A stretch of DNA of 64,000 nucleotides, from assembly GCA_024195265.1 (NCBI GenBank), contig JAJLRJ010000001.1, positions 3,409,884 to 3,473,883 of the forward strand. The letters are read 5' to 3'. Origin of the DNA: Dendrophyllia cribrosa (lineage: Eukaryota > Cnidaria > Anthozoa > Scleractinia > Dendrophylliidae). The notes beneath the pieces were generated by a model, which saw nothing but the letters and a program-made list of their open reading frames with translations, had not been told where the DNA came from and made no database searches. How positions within the stretch are numbered: the stretch's first letter is position 1; each line of letters starts with the position of its first letter. Shown one piece after another: positions 44,601-55,950 of this stretch. Made by a program: the position numbers and the translations under genes.

Positions 44601-44770
44601 TTTGTGCAAATTAATGATTAAAACTAATTCCTGATTTTTTTGCCCTCAGCTTGTTTTGGCGAGATCAGGAAAAAACAATTAACGCCCGGACATACGTTCC
44701 ATATTGCTTTCTTTGACGTGCCATACAGAGTAATCCTGAATTAACGGGCCTCTGCAAGTCTCGTGATGGG
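38700..44770. other. Gene-free interval upstream of the GPCR
   Basis: No homology to known domains in any frame, few inverted repeats, and a poly-C run at 39417-39429. It could hold regulatory DNA of the GPCR, but nothing in the sequence proves it. Confidence 0.4.
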
Positions 44771-44771
44771 A

Positions 44772-45175
44772 TGATATTTAAAGAGGAAGCACATTAAGAT
44801 TCACTCATTTGTTCATCTAGCCTTGGTAAGTCGTGCAGTGCTGTAAAGCGTTCTCCACTTAAACAGCCAAGAAGGAAAAGGGATCTGCGCCACACGTTTA
44901 TCTCTTGATCAAAGCCTTTTCAAGTTCTGGACCAGGTAGCCGAGAGATATCTTAGAATTTAAAAACATGTTGACGGATAACAGAGATCATAGCTTCCACG
45001 TGGGACCACTTACAAGTTAATCACCCTAAAGTCGGATTAGACATTTTAAAACATTTACAGCTGCCATCATTTTAAACCTGACATTGGACATCAAGCCGTC
45101 GGTGATAACTGAAATATTTCGAACAGTATAAACGTTTAAAATTCAAATATCAACAGAACGAGTGGCACAAGCAAA
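44772..45175 (+). promoter_or_regulatory. Candidate promoter and 5' UTR intron of the GPCR
   Basis: ATATTTAAAG near 44773 is TATA-like. About 50 bases on, CCTTG followed by GTAAGT (44826) is a strong donor. AACATTTACAG ending at 45060 is a plausible acceptor, leaving a 115-base second UTR part before the ATG at 45176. Transcript evidence is absent, so this is inference. Confidence 0.3.
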
Positions 45176-46291
45176 ATGTCATTACCACCACCAAACGATA
45201 CCATCGCATTGGAAAACGAGGAAACGGCATCCATTCTTGACACTCCTCAAGGAAAAGCCCATTTTTGCGTGTATATCCTGACGTTTCTACTGGGCTCCGT
45301 TGGCAATGTCCTCGTCCTGTTAGTGGTTCGAGGAAAGAAACATCGAACAGTCAACGACTTGTTCATCGTGAATCTGGCCATCTCGGATCTTCTCTTAATT
45401 GGTTTTCTACCGGTGTACACCGTTAGACTTGTCGTGAATTTTCCCCACACCACAGCGTACTGCAAGACCATTCCCATGTTGGCCACTATGACGTTTTTTG
45501 TTAGTGTGTTCACACTAACATCTATGTCAATCCATCGGTGTTACGTCATCACAAACCCGTTTAAACCGGAGATGCGGAAATGGAAGATCATGGTCTGGTT
45601 GATCGGTTTGTGGGTTGCTTCATTCCTGGCCGTTCTCCCGCTTTTGATTGTAGCACAAGGAGGTTTAGGAGCTCAATGCCCAGAAACCTGGCCATCTGAA
45701 GAGGGAAGAAAAGTCTACACGGCTTGCTTGTTCGTCCTGCAGTATTCGCTTCCCTTGGCCATCATCACTGCTGCGTACATTAGAATTGCAGTGGACTTGC
45801 TCAAATCGAGCACAGAAAGATTCGGACCTGGAAAAAGTCTTAACAACAACCACCGGCATAGGGTTCGCAAAGAGGACATCCAAGTTATGAAAACAGTTGC
45901 CGTTATTGTGTTAGTGTTCGCAATTTGCTTGTTACCTGTCCAACTTGCGTGGATGATGACTGACTTTGGCGGTGAAAGAGAACGACGTATTGCGCAGGAC
46001 GTGTTTTTCAAGTTTGATGTTCTTCTTTCTATTCTTCATAGCTGCCTTAATCCGCTGGTCTATGGAACACTAACCAGACGTTTCAGGAGAGGTTATATAA
46101 GGTACCTCGTGTACCTGTGTCCTTGTATCAAGACGCGAATGGCCGATCCCCAGAGCATGGCTAATCCATCAAATGGTAGCCGTAATTCTGCACATAAGCA
46201 GAATGGACAGGCCCCTGTTCAAAACCATGATGTCAAGATTCATGCGGTCAATGGCAGTCCTGAAGACGAAACCAAAAGTTCAGAAGTTTAA
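45176..46291 (+). CDS. Class A (rhodopsin-family) neuropeptide-type GPCR, intronless
   Basis: 371 residues with seven hydrophobic segments, probably plasma-membrane. Landmarks: N-glycosylation site N7-D-T9; TM1 GNVLVLLVV with N44; TM2 NLAISDLLL with D71; C96 at the top of TM3 and C168 in loop 2 for the usual disulfide; TM3 end SIHRCYVITNPF; TM5 P193; TM6 CLLP (251-254); TM7 NPLVY (292-296); basic helix 8 (RRFRRGY); and CPC (315-317), a possible palmitoylation site. The D of the canonical DRY is His120 and the Y is Cys122, while Arg121 is kept. The toggle Trp of CWxP is Leu252. The TWP in loop 2 and the overall layout resemble peptide receptors (NPFF, orexin or galanin-like); the ligand cannot be assigned. 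Shorter antisense frames in this interval are shadows. Confidence 0.93.
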   Translation: MSLPPPNDTIALENEETASILDTPQGKAHFCVYILTFLLGSVGNVLVLLVVRGKKHRTVNDLFIVNLAISDLLLIGFLPVYTVRLVVNFPHTTAYCKTIPMLATMTFFVSVFTLTSMSIHRCYVITNPFKPEMRKWKIMVWLIGLWVASFLAVLPLLIVAQGGLGAQCPETWPSEEGRKVYTACLFVLQYSLPLAIITAAYIRIAVDLLKSSTERFGPGKSLNNNHRHRVRKEDIQVMKTVAVIVLVFAICLLPVQLAWMMTDFGGERERRIAQDVFFKFDVLLSILHSCLNPLVYGTLTRRFRRGYIRYLVYLCPCIKTRMADPQSMANPSNGSRNSAHKQNGQAPVQNHDVKIHAVNGSPEDETKSSEV

Positions 46292-46313
46292 ACCGCTAAA
46301 AGTGCAGTATTGA

Positions 46314-46319
46314 AATAAA
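46314..46319 (+). promoter_or_regulatory. Poly(A) signal of the GPCR gene
   Basis: Canonical AATAAA only 23 bases after the stop codon, implying a very short 3' UTR. If read-through occurs, the transcript would include the palindrome at 46421-46862. Confidence 0.55.
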
Positions 46320-46420
46320 GACTGTAGCCTTATAAGACATGACTTTAAACGATTCAAAGCATGAGAATTCATGAAGGAAAGACTTAGACAGTATAACTTA
46401 TTCTGCTACAAGTAAATATT

Positions 46421-46862
46421 AAATACAAAACTGAATGCAAGGCTGGCACTACGGCAAAGGGCAGATTTATTAATGGCCAATATTTCGACTAATAGTATTT
46501 GTCTTCCTCAGGGCCAGGGCTGTACTGAAAGAAAATATTGTAACGGCTCCTAAAATTTGAAAATTACATGGTTATAAATGATTGGCTAATACATGACATG
46601 TAGACAGCGCACTTGTAAACATAAGATAAAAATAATATATGACATATATAGTGTATGATACAAAAATGAGCTGCGCTGTCTACATGTCATGTATTAGCCA
46701 ATCATTTATAACCATGTAATTTTCAAATTTTAGGAGCCGTTACAATATTTTCTTTCAGTACAGCCCTGGCCCTGAGGAAGACAAATACTATTAGTCGAAA
46801 TATTGGCCATTAATAAATCTGCCCTTTGCCGTAGTGCCAGCCTTGCATTCAGTTTTGTATTT
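46421..46862. repeat. Long palindrome downstream of the GPCR
   Basis: The left arm, 46421 to about 46615, is almost perfectly complementary to the right arm, about 46672-46862, with a loop of about 55 bases. The arms start AAATACAAAACTGAATGCAA. They contain GGCCAATATTTCGAC and TCCTCAGGGCCAGGGC, phrases reminiscent of Penelope-like 3' tails, so it may be two inverted element ends. No clear target duplication was seen. Confidence 0.85.
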
Positions 46863-46869
46863 TCACATT

Positions 46870-48230
46870 CAAGTGACGCCTGGCACGAGATCTTTCACAA
46901 GGAAGATCCGGCAACTACCAGCAAGTTTAATTTCTGCGTCGTGTGGACCTCTGCATTCAAAGGTTTTTTTAAATATTAAATATTTCCAGTCTTAACCCTT
47001 TCATAGGGATTGACATCTATTTTGTCCTTACAATATCACTATAGCGATTAAATGAATCAGTCAGGAGAATTAAGGAAGCGATCAACAAAGATAAGTTATC
47101 TTGATCTTTAAGCAAAGTCTCCCAATTTCTATCATGACTGATAGGGAGAATTGGGATGTTGGGATGTTGATTTTGGGGCTTTTTCAAAGGTTAACCATCC
47201 AAACGTCTTCTAGCGGACTATGGATTATTAATTTTGAACCAGGTGTTTTCCTATGTTTTGACTAGAAATCGGTGATCCTTTTAAAAGTGTCCTAAAATTG
47301 CGTATAAACAATTTCCATGATAAACAATTCGGGAAATTAAATACCGGAAGGCTAGCCCCCTAACCCGGGCCAATTTTGAGTTTAGATCGATAATTTAAGC
47401 AAGCGTTTTAAACATTTATCATTAAGTTAAGCCAAAACATATCATTTCAATTTCGAAAACGTTGTCTGCCAAATACCCTAAGACATTTGTTTTATCAATA
47501 AGTGCCCCATAGGGCGCTATCAAGTCAGTAGCTAAGTCAGTGCATATTGCCAGAGCGTGAATCAGCCATGAATATTTATTACTCGTATGTACAGTGAATC
47601 TTTGTTTAGCATATTAACGTTAAGTACAAAACATTTTCGGCAAAGTGGTTTTGTTAAGCATTGTAACTGAGTGAGAGCAAGATAAGGTTTTCAATTTGTA
47701 ACAATATTTTTTAACGTCTTGCCTTGTAGTCTCACATTTGATTAGCTAATTTTATTTAATATATGTATTCCCTTAATACATTTTTTTATGGTTTAACTTG
47801 TTAACTCTCAAGGTTGATATTAATGTTATTTATCCTAACTATCATTATTTTGAGTTTCATGGCATAATGAAACCTCGCCTAACAGGCACCGCATTTACAG
47901 CCATTTCGGTGTTATGGCCGCTTTTCTCACGGTCGCCATTTTGGAAGCCCAGTGGTTGTTCGACTTTTCTTTTTGATCCTTGAGGAGAATTAGCATTTCA
48001 GTCTTGGTGTATCGAGTATTAAGTTGCATGTACTTGGCAAATATTGTTTAAATTTATTATATTATTATCAATATACGCGGCCAAATAAGAAACTGCCTTC
48101 GAGAAAACACGCGTGAGTGGCGGGCGATATTGAATTTGACGAGCTGCAAACGCATTTACGGCCCTGTTTCTGTTAAACATTTTTTTCTTATTAAATGACT
48201 TTGTACGATTTGGCCTTGTGTATTGATAAT
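46870..48230. other. Gene-free interval
   Basis: AT-rich, with only short incidental frames. Nothing assigned. Confidence 0.4.
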
Positions 48231-48236
48231 AATGAT

Positions 48237-48371
48237 AATCACATGACTTTTGTCGGGCATATAGTTTATTTGTGTCCCTCGTAGCATCATTTGCACCCTC
48301 GCTCCGCTCGGGCGCAAATGATGCTACTCGGGCCACAAATAAACTATATGCCCTCCAAAAGTCACGTGATT
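48237..48371. repeat. Hairpin MITE AATCACATGACTTTTG
   Basis: AATCACATGACTTTTGTCGG and the arm through CATATAGTTTATTTGTG pair with CACAAATAAACTATATG and CAAAAGTCACGTGATT. The centre CCCTCGCTCCGCTCGGGCG is GC-rich. Confidence 0.85.
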
Positions 48372-49650
48372 GTCCTATTCCCAGCGTTTTCTAAAGTATT
48401 GTCAGCCGACCATTTTGCATTTATGGTTGCAGACTGGTCGGTTAATACCTGGTCGTATTTCCTAGAATAATCGCCCTCCCTCAAAGAAATGTCATAAAAA
48501 ACTGAAATAACCACTGAATAGTCACGAGGTAAGAGAAGGATGAATTTACTCCTGCCACGTTAACTGTCGAGGACTATACTTGAAATTGTCCAAAAGTCAA
48601 GCCAATTTGAGTGAAATTCAGTGGAATAAGTCGCTCCGGGCATTTGTTCAAAGGAAATACGGTAATATTGTATCGGTGGAAGGTATATAGCTTTATGAGC
48701 ATCCAACCTGCACAAATAAAAATCTATTTTTTCAATAAATTTTTAACTAAAAGCGTGTGATTAGTATTGAAACCACCTTTTGTTTGTTCAACAGCAATAA
48801 CTAGTATTATCTTTTCACAAGGCTGACATGATGCCAACAACGAAGAAGGGCTGAGCCTTTTTATCTAAACAGAAATATTAATAAACACACACAGTATGTT
48901 ATGCAAAAAATGATGACACAGAAGACACTCAGGACACTCGCTCTTTTGAGCGTTCAAGGGAAAATAAAACCCAGTGGAGAATTTGGCGGGAGTTCAAAAC
49001 AGCTACGGTAGTAAATTCATACTGTACAACAGTAAGACCAGTAACAACGGGAAACGAATTTCTGTTTGCGATAATGAAAATTTCTCCGGATATAAGGAAA
49101 CTGATTTTGCCTTAGTAGTAAAAACTGAATGTGAAATACTCTCTATATAAATTATAATAAAGCAGAAATTCATCGAGGGAGATTGATTTCACAGGTCTGT
49201 AGGGTCAAAGATGTTAGGGTTTGTTTTACGGGCAGCTGACAACATTATTAATAATGCCAAAAAGGCGATGAGTTGTTATCTTCATAAGTCGATTGATTTG
49301 TCCTTTCAAAAGAAATGCTCTCCGCGATGTGATAAGTTTGAATCTTGCCTATGGATTCAGAAGGTGAAGGCTGCCAAATATATTTATTCCGGTTTTCTTC
49401 TAAGGCCGTGTTTCTTTTTGAATTTTACTACAACGTTCAGAAGTCAACGTTATTTGATTTTCAGATAGGAAAGATCTACTTTGAAAGCTGTTTTAAGTTA
49501 CGTGTATATTGCGTGCGACTGTAAAAAAAAATGCAGTATATGTATGTTTAGTTTCACTCCCATTATGACTTTTTAAATGATGCCTGTGAAGCAGTATTTT
49601 CCTGTGACTGCCGTAAAGTGGCTCTATAGTGCATGATGTTTATTATACTG
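48372..49650. other. Gene-free interval
   Basis: Nothing recognised. The 85-residue frame at 49211 has no domain I can name. Confidence 0.4.
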
Positions 49651-49654
49651 TCAA

Positions 49655-50060
49655 ATTTCAGTTGAGGCTGTGGATGAAATCTTATAGTGTGGTCATATTC
49701 AAATGAAAGCTATTGAGCATAAGCGCTGTTAGACCTGTTAGTTATTCTGTGCAAGGTAGTATTAGTTAGATACGGAATCCTGAAGTGCTGTGACCATTCA
49801 AATGAAAGCCATCGAGCTGTACTTTTCAGTGGTGCCGTTTATTGTGCTGTACAAGGTAATTCTAACTTTTCCAGTCTGTGGATAAAATTATTTCAAATGA
49901 AAGCTCCTGAGAAGTACTTTTGCAAGGTTCTTTCTAATTATACTGAACAAGCAGGTGGTTCTAACGTTTGAGTCCGTGGATGAAATCCTTAAGTGACCAT
50001 TCAAATGAAAGCTATTGAGCAGTGTTTTAATGTGCTCTTGCTGATGATTTTTTTCAGTTT
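49655..50060 (+). repeat. Tandem degenerate GAGTCTGT repeats
   Basis: Four head-to-tail partial units contain GCTGTGGATGAAATC, CCATTCAAATGAAAGC and ATTGAGCAGTGTTTTAATG. Together they resemble the head part of the dispersed repeat. Confidence 0.6.
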
Positions 50061-50069
50061 CTATGTATG

Positions 50070-52660
50070 GCGGTGTTGCCTGACTTGTTACAGTAACATG
50101 ACTTAAAAAAATTAACTAAAGAACTCAAGTCTAATTTTGCAAAGTTAAAATTGAGGAGACGAAAACAAAATGAGGGTCATTTTCATTTGCAAATGCATGC
50201 AATCACGTCGTTTAGCAACTGATACCTTTTACCTTTTTTAATAAAAGAAAACGACAATTACGTAAAGCGGATTGAAGTTTCAACATTATGGAAAACTAAG
50301 CTTTTTATCTCCTTTTTTGTATTGGTATAGGCACACTGTAGAATGTGTCACCTTATTCTTTCAGTTGTTTCGAAGAATGCTACCCAGTATAATAAACAGA
50401 AGACAAAACTCAGAGAAAATAGGAACTAAGATTTTGAATTTGAAAATGGCCAAAGTGCTGCGGCTTTTTGGTCTCACTTTAGGATTTCATGATCTATCGT
50501 CTCAAATGTTAGAACCACCTTATAATAAATGGTAACAGTACGACAGGAAAGTACAGTAGCTTTTATTTGAAAATCTCATCAACAGAAAAATACTACTCAG
50601 TTGTTTTCACTTTATAACTCGTCACTCTCTAATTGACTTGAAAAATGTCATGTTTTCCACCGAATGAATCCCAGATACCTCGTGCAGTTATTTATTATGA
50701 CATTTCCGGTCAATATTTTAAGATAGATGACTAATGCTTTCCACCTCACGGATTGAGCTGCAGGCCTTAACAAGCCCCGCATGTCTCATGCAGACCTCCA
50801 TGCAGCTATCGTAAAATATTTCCCGCGTGTTGCATGACCGATTCCTGAGAGAGCTAAGATTTCGGCGCTAAATCATCTGGAAAAAACTAGATGAAAATCT
50901 TTAACAACACACAGCGGAGAGTCACTTAAGAAAGTCTTCATTTCACAACACGAAAAGGACAGCATCCTAAGAACCTTTCTGTATAAAAAGATTTATAAGA
51001 CAGTGCATGTACAAGTCACTAAGTTGCAGAATATTTAGATAACGGATTACTACTTGGCTGGCCTTTGTGTGCCCAAAGCGACAAACAGCAAACACTCAGG
51101 AATATATTAAAGTCTATCTTTTCAACAAATATTGACATGAATAAGAGTCAGTTTGTCGTGCAAGCTGGCAAGTGTTCCGCGTGCACCTGTGTGCTTCAGT
51201 CGGGTCTTTTTAAAATTAAACGGTATAAGAATTCGGCCAAAAAGATCAATCAATTATCCGTTAATTACCATGCATATAGAGTCAGAGCTATTAACCCAAC
51301 ATATTTAAAATACATTAGTGGATATAAAAGCATTGCTAAAGACAGGACAAGTATGAACAGATTCTTGTGATCAATCTGTTATTTATATTTAGGAACTTAT
51401 GAGGAATTAGAGTTAACACATCATCAATTGACCTTCTCCAAATAGCTACCATAACTTAAAAACAACCTGTTAACCTCCAAAAGACATGTGGACTGGCTTG
51501 GCCAAAGAAAGAACGAGAAAAACTAAATTAAATGTTGTCATGATCAATCTTTAATGTGACACATATATCTCCAGGAATCTCGAGCTAAAAATTGTTATAG
51601 CATATCATGCAACAACAAGAGAAAATGATCTAACGCCAAGCGATGTAAAGGCTCTCTTTTTGGCACGCCAGTTTTAAAAGGGTCTTTTAGGTGTATCGAA
51701 GCTCTCTCAACAATCGAAACTTTGCTTCACTTGTGGAATGGCAAATAAGTAATTGACTGTAGTTTTTCAGCAATTCAATGATGAACTGCTTAAATAAATT
51801 CATTCGTTAAGAATCATATAAGGAAGATTTTGTTTTAATGAACCGTGAATGAGAGCGTATGCTACTAGTTGTACTGAACATACAAAAATTATGACATTTT
51901 GAAAATTCATGCAGTTCTTGCAGTGATTTTTAAAGGGCTGTTAGACAGCAACATTCAGATTGTTTTAGGACCTTCTTCTTGTTTGCTACAAAAGCTTCAG
52001 TTGCGTATGAAAAAAGAACTTACTTTTCACTCTAAAAAGTGTCGGTTTGCGTGTCAGTTATTTTTATCTCTAAACCTCTGTTTAATTGAAGGTCATGTAA
52101 CCCTTTTTCAGGGTGATAAATGAATGAGTAAACGTCTCGTTTCCTGCTTAAGTGATGTAGGTACAGGTCTTAACAAGCCTCCCTATGTCGCGTGCAGTTA
52201 TGGATTTAGTTTCCGCTATATTGCACCAGGAGGTTCATTCCAGAGAGTGTTTAATTTTGAATCAGCTAGAAAAACAAAAATTGGCACCCTTGCATATTTC
52301 AACACTCTGTTAAAAATGAAATCTTCAACTTGAGCGATTTTCAGTCATCAATGATTTTAAGCTCAGCACGTTACCATTGTAACTTACTCAGTACAGGTAT
52401 AAACAAATAAAGCCATTGGCCGTTGTTTGAACATGCCTCGCCGATCTGGGGGTCTACCTGGCTGAAGATCTTCAGAGAGTGTAGAATAGATGCCTCGATA
52501 TTATAGGACTCCCTAGAGACACTGTTGAACTAGGCGTCAAAATTTAACAAAGAAAGAATTCAAACGCATTTTAGAGTCTAAAATACATCCGTGCAAACGT
52601 TTTTTAGACAAGGCAGTGGAACATGCCTATAATCTAAGGTCCTCTACCAATGACTATGCG
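50070..52660. other. Gene-free interval
   Basis: Open frames at 50272, 51065, 51899 and 52124 are short, AT-driven and without recognisable motifs. No gene is called. Confidence 0.4.
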
Positions 52661-52663
52661 CTC

Positions 52664-54404
52664 GGGTGGCTCGAAAACTAAGATCCTAAGACCTAAGACC
52701 TAAGACCTAAGACCTCGAAAACTAAGACCTCGAAAACTAAGACCTCGAAAACTAAGACCCCGTAGGCTCCGAATCGGAGAGCCGATTGACCGGTCAAAAC
52801 TACAAAACGAAGGTCTCCGCTTTAACGCTTTTTCTGTTTTGGAAATCTGGCCGTACCCATAAGTAAGGAAATACAAATGCAAACATTTTGCATTTTGCAG
52901 TATAATTTATTTGCGTACTGTTCTAAAACCTTCCTTACAAACCGAGTTTCTCTTACTCTTGTAGCTTCCTGTGCGCAAATCACTCTGTTGCTATTGAGTT
53001 AAAATATACAGAAATTAATGTTCTTATAAATTAACACAATAGTAAGATAATATAATTTATTATAACCAAAACTTTAACTATGAATTTCAACAGTAACAAC
53101 AAAAACTAAACATAACATAATCAAAACTTTAACAAATCTTTTATCTACAAGGCTATAAAGTCCGTAAATTTCACCTAGGATAAAAACTGGGTATCTCGAA
53201 AACTAAGACCCTAAGACCTCGAAAACTAAGACCTCGAAAACTAAGACCCCGTAGGCTCCGAATCGGAGAGCCGATTGACCGGTCAAAACTACAAAACAAA
53301 GGTCTCGTTTAATTTTGCAAAATGTTTCGCCAAAGACCGCAGCTGCAAACACAGTCTATGCGTAGCAGAAACGGCAAACATTTTAAAGGAACATGTCCAG
53401 TTTGTAAATAAATCACCTCGCCGCCCTAAGCCCTCAAAAGGTAACCTGATGGAGCCGCAAAAGAATGCTGCAGGAAAGAAGGGTAACAGCCATGGCAATC
53501 CTTGGCGGCCACGTCGTGCCAACTCCAACGATAGCAACAACGGCCCTCAAGCTGGATCCACCCATCCGTACATTGCTATCCATCACAACAACAGGCCTTT
53601 TGTTGTGAGCTTCCTGATGCAACAGCCCAAAGCGATTGAATGTAAACAGTGTCGTACAGAGTTTCCACGAAGAAAACGGTTATACCTTTTGACATTGTTC
53701 TCTCACATGAAGAGAAATGGATGTACCCAGACCCCAAGAAACAAGGTGAAAAACTTCCATCAGCGAAATTCACAACAAAATTTTACTGTGTGAAGCGTTC
53801 GTGTATTTTCAGTCGATTTCCCTACTTCGACTCTTCGTATCTAGAAATTCCAGCAGAAGTCCACCCCGGCCTGAAGGACGCACATAGAAATTTATTAAAA
53901 TCGGAGCTTGACTATAACGAAACGTAATATGAAGTATTTCTATTACAGTGGCTCGCAACATTTTTCCAGTATTTTAGAGTTTTTGCTGTGATTTTACAAA
54001 CACCGTATACTATGAAGTGTTGAGGAAACAAGTCATTGAAAATTTATTACTTAATTTTGGTAACATTCATTTGCCCAAACATTATTGAACCGAAAAATGC
54101 TGATATGATGTCATCTTTTATTGCCATAGCAACAGTGTAAAAAAAATCAGCGAGGACAATTTTGAAGCTTCCGGCGCTTATAGCATGCATGTTTATCCGG
54201 TGACCCCGATTTCCTTACTTATGGGTACGGCCAGATTTCCAAAACAGAAAAAGCGTTAAAGCGGAGACCTTCGTTTTGTAGTTTTGACCGGTCAATCGGC
54301 TCTCCGATTCGGAGCCTACGGGGTCTTAGTTTTCGAGGTCTTAGTTTTCGAGGTCTTAGGTCTTAGGTCTTAGGTCTTAGGGTCTTAGTTTTCGAGACAC
54401 CCCA
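52664..54404. mobile_element. Element with about 200-bp inverted ends built of AAGACCTCGAAAACTAAGAC units
   Basis: The left end (52664-52872) and the right end (54212-54404) are near-perfect inverted repeats. They comprise a terminal GGGTGGCTCGAAAACTAAGA (left; the right end reads GAGACACCC outward), tandem CTAAGAC and CTCGAAAACTAAGAC units, a near-palindrome CTCCGAATCGGAG, and GACCGGTCAAAACTACAAAA. A second left-type end lies at 53188-53305 in direct orientation. The interior carries a broken coding fragment (53300-53930). No target duplication was found at the outer borders. Confidence 0.8.
53275..53930 (+). pseudogene. Degenerate mobile-element protein fragment with a Cys-rich C-terminus
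   Basis: One frame (from 53275) includes RPFVVSFLMQQPKAIECKQC. After about 53680 the homologous-looking text continues one frame away: IPFDIVLSHEEKWMYPDP, then FYCVKRSCIFSRFPYFD and HPGLKDAHRNLL, to a stop near 53928. The CKQC and C....C pairs suggest a zinc-binding module at a protein C-terminus. The frame change and the lack of a catalytic core make this a pseudogene. I recall similar tails in coral element proteins but cannot name the superfamily. The start codon falls inside the terminal repeat, so its real 5' end is unknown. Confidence 0.5.
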
Positions 54405-54734
54405 CCTCAGACCGCCAATGTCGCGTACTAACAGACCCAAATCTTCTTTTATCGCTAGAGGTGCCAGGCTTAAATTTTAATTTTTTGTAGTGCTTTTTTC
54501 CAAATTTTTATTGTTAATATTTAGTAACTTATATATTTTTTAATTGTAACACAACCGTAATTCTTTTTAGCCAAAGGTTTGTGAATAAAGTTATTATTAT
54601 AGCATAACTTTATAAGCAAATATTAATGTTCCAATGATACGTGAGAAAAAGGTGCCGAAGAATGACCTAAAGATCGTAATACTCTTGTTTTAGTTTCAAC
54701 GGGTACGAAAGCATTGCGAAAGGTTTATTCTGAT

Positions 54735-54825
54735 TCCCAGAGCTGCCTGGCCGTCGGAGTCTGAGCACGAGGACTCCTTCTCAGGTTCAAGCGGCAAAGA
54801 AGGCCAGGTGGCTCTGGGGACGAGA
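54735..54825. repeat. Hairpin MITE CCCAGAGCTGCCTGGCC
   Basis: CCCAGAGCTGCCTGGCCGTC pairs with GGCCAGGTGGCTCTGGGG. The flanks TTCTGATT and GAATGCG do not pair. Confidence 0.65.
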
Positions 54826-55017
54826 ATGCGAAAGGTTTGAAGGCGGCAGACTTATTCCCAGTCCCAGTAGATACCCAGTTGATTTTGTGATTGAGATAAG
54901 ATTGGATACAAGTGAAAAGAAGCATTCGAGATGTTATGAAAAAGTACCTGGTACCTTTTTAGTTAGGAATATTTTTTCACAATTTTCGACGAGCATTCCC
55001 TCGTCACCAGTGTCCTA

Positions 55018-55093
55018 CGCAGCCGTTATCCGTTTGGGTCGTCACGCAACGCTCTTCCCCAGAACGTTACGTGACGACCCAAGCAACGGCTGA
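55018..55093. repeat. Hairpin MITE GCAGCCGTT / GGGTCGTCACGC
   Basis: CGCAGCCGTTATCCGTTTGG and GGGTCGTCACGCAACG pair with CGTTACGTGACGACCC and CAACGGCTG. Confidence 0.85.
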
Positions 55094-55099
55094 GAAGGA

Positions 55100-55907
55100 G
55101 AATACCCCCTCACGGGAGTCCTCCCGGGCAGTCGACATGTAAATCGACTACTTTTAAATGCAGTATCCATCAGTAATCTGTTGCCTTTCACGAGCGGAAC
55201 ACTCGCGAGAGACTCAAGAGAAAACAAGTGATGAAGTTCTCCATGATGACGATGATACATTGGTGTTTTGTTTACGTTTATATTAACATCAATCCTCTTG
55301 TTGTTGGAACATCGACGTCACTGAAACGGAAAACAATCCGACGATAAACATCACTCCGATCACGTTTTAGCGTCTTAGCCCTGATTTCCGAGTATTTTTG
55401 TGGGGGGTATTAGTGATGGTTACAATGTATTTTTCAAATATATATATAAAAAAATTAAGTAGCAAACCGAGGAGTTTTGGTCTGATCCAAACAGAAGAAG
55501 CTGCCACCTGCGCAAAAGGTGCAATGGTGAGGGTGTACACGTGAAAGGCCGAACTGAAAGCAAATCGGGCGCACAGCGTGATCCATGAAAGTAATCTTGG
55601 GAATCTTTTGGAATCTGGCGGCGAGGACTTTAAATAAAGACAATAAAATCTCAGTGCTAGAGTGAATAGTGTTTGAGTTTCTTTGCCCAGGAGCAGTCAA
55701 GATTTACCGTGAATACTACTACTACACACGGTGGTATTTTTTATTAAAATATCTTTGCACGTTTCTGAGTGGTACTATGTAGTCTAAACAGTAATGTCTA
55801 GGGCTAAACTCATGTTGAAGAGCCTCAGTAAAATAAATTAAGCGCATTTGATCATGTACATAAAATTTGCGCTATATATATTTTAATTTTAATTATCATC
55901 ATCATCA

Positions 55908-55950
<43 letters not shown>

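Noticed and set aside
51065..51370. 101-residue frame
   Set aside because: No motif, and no conservation can be judged. Kept as non-coding.
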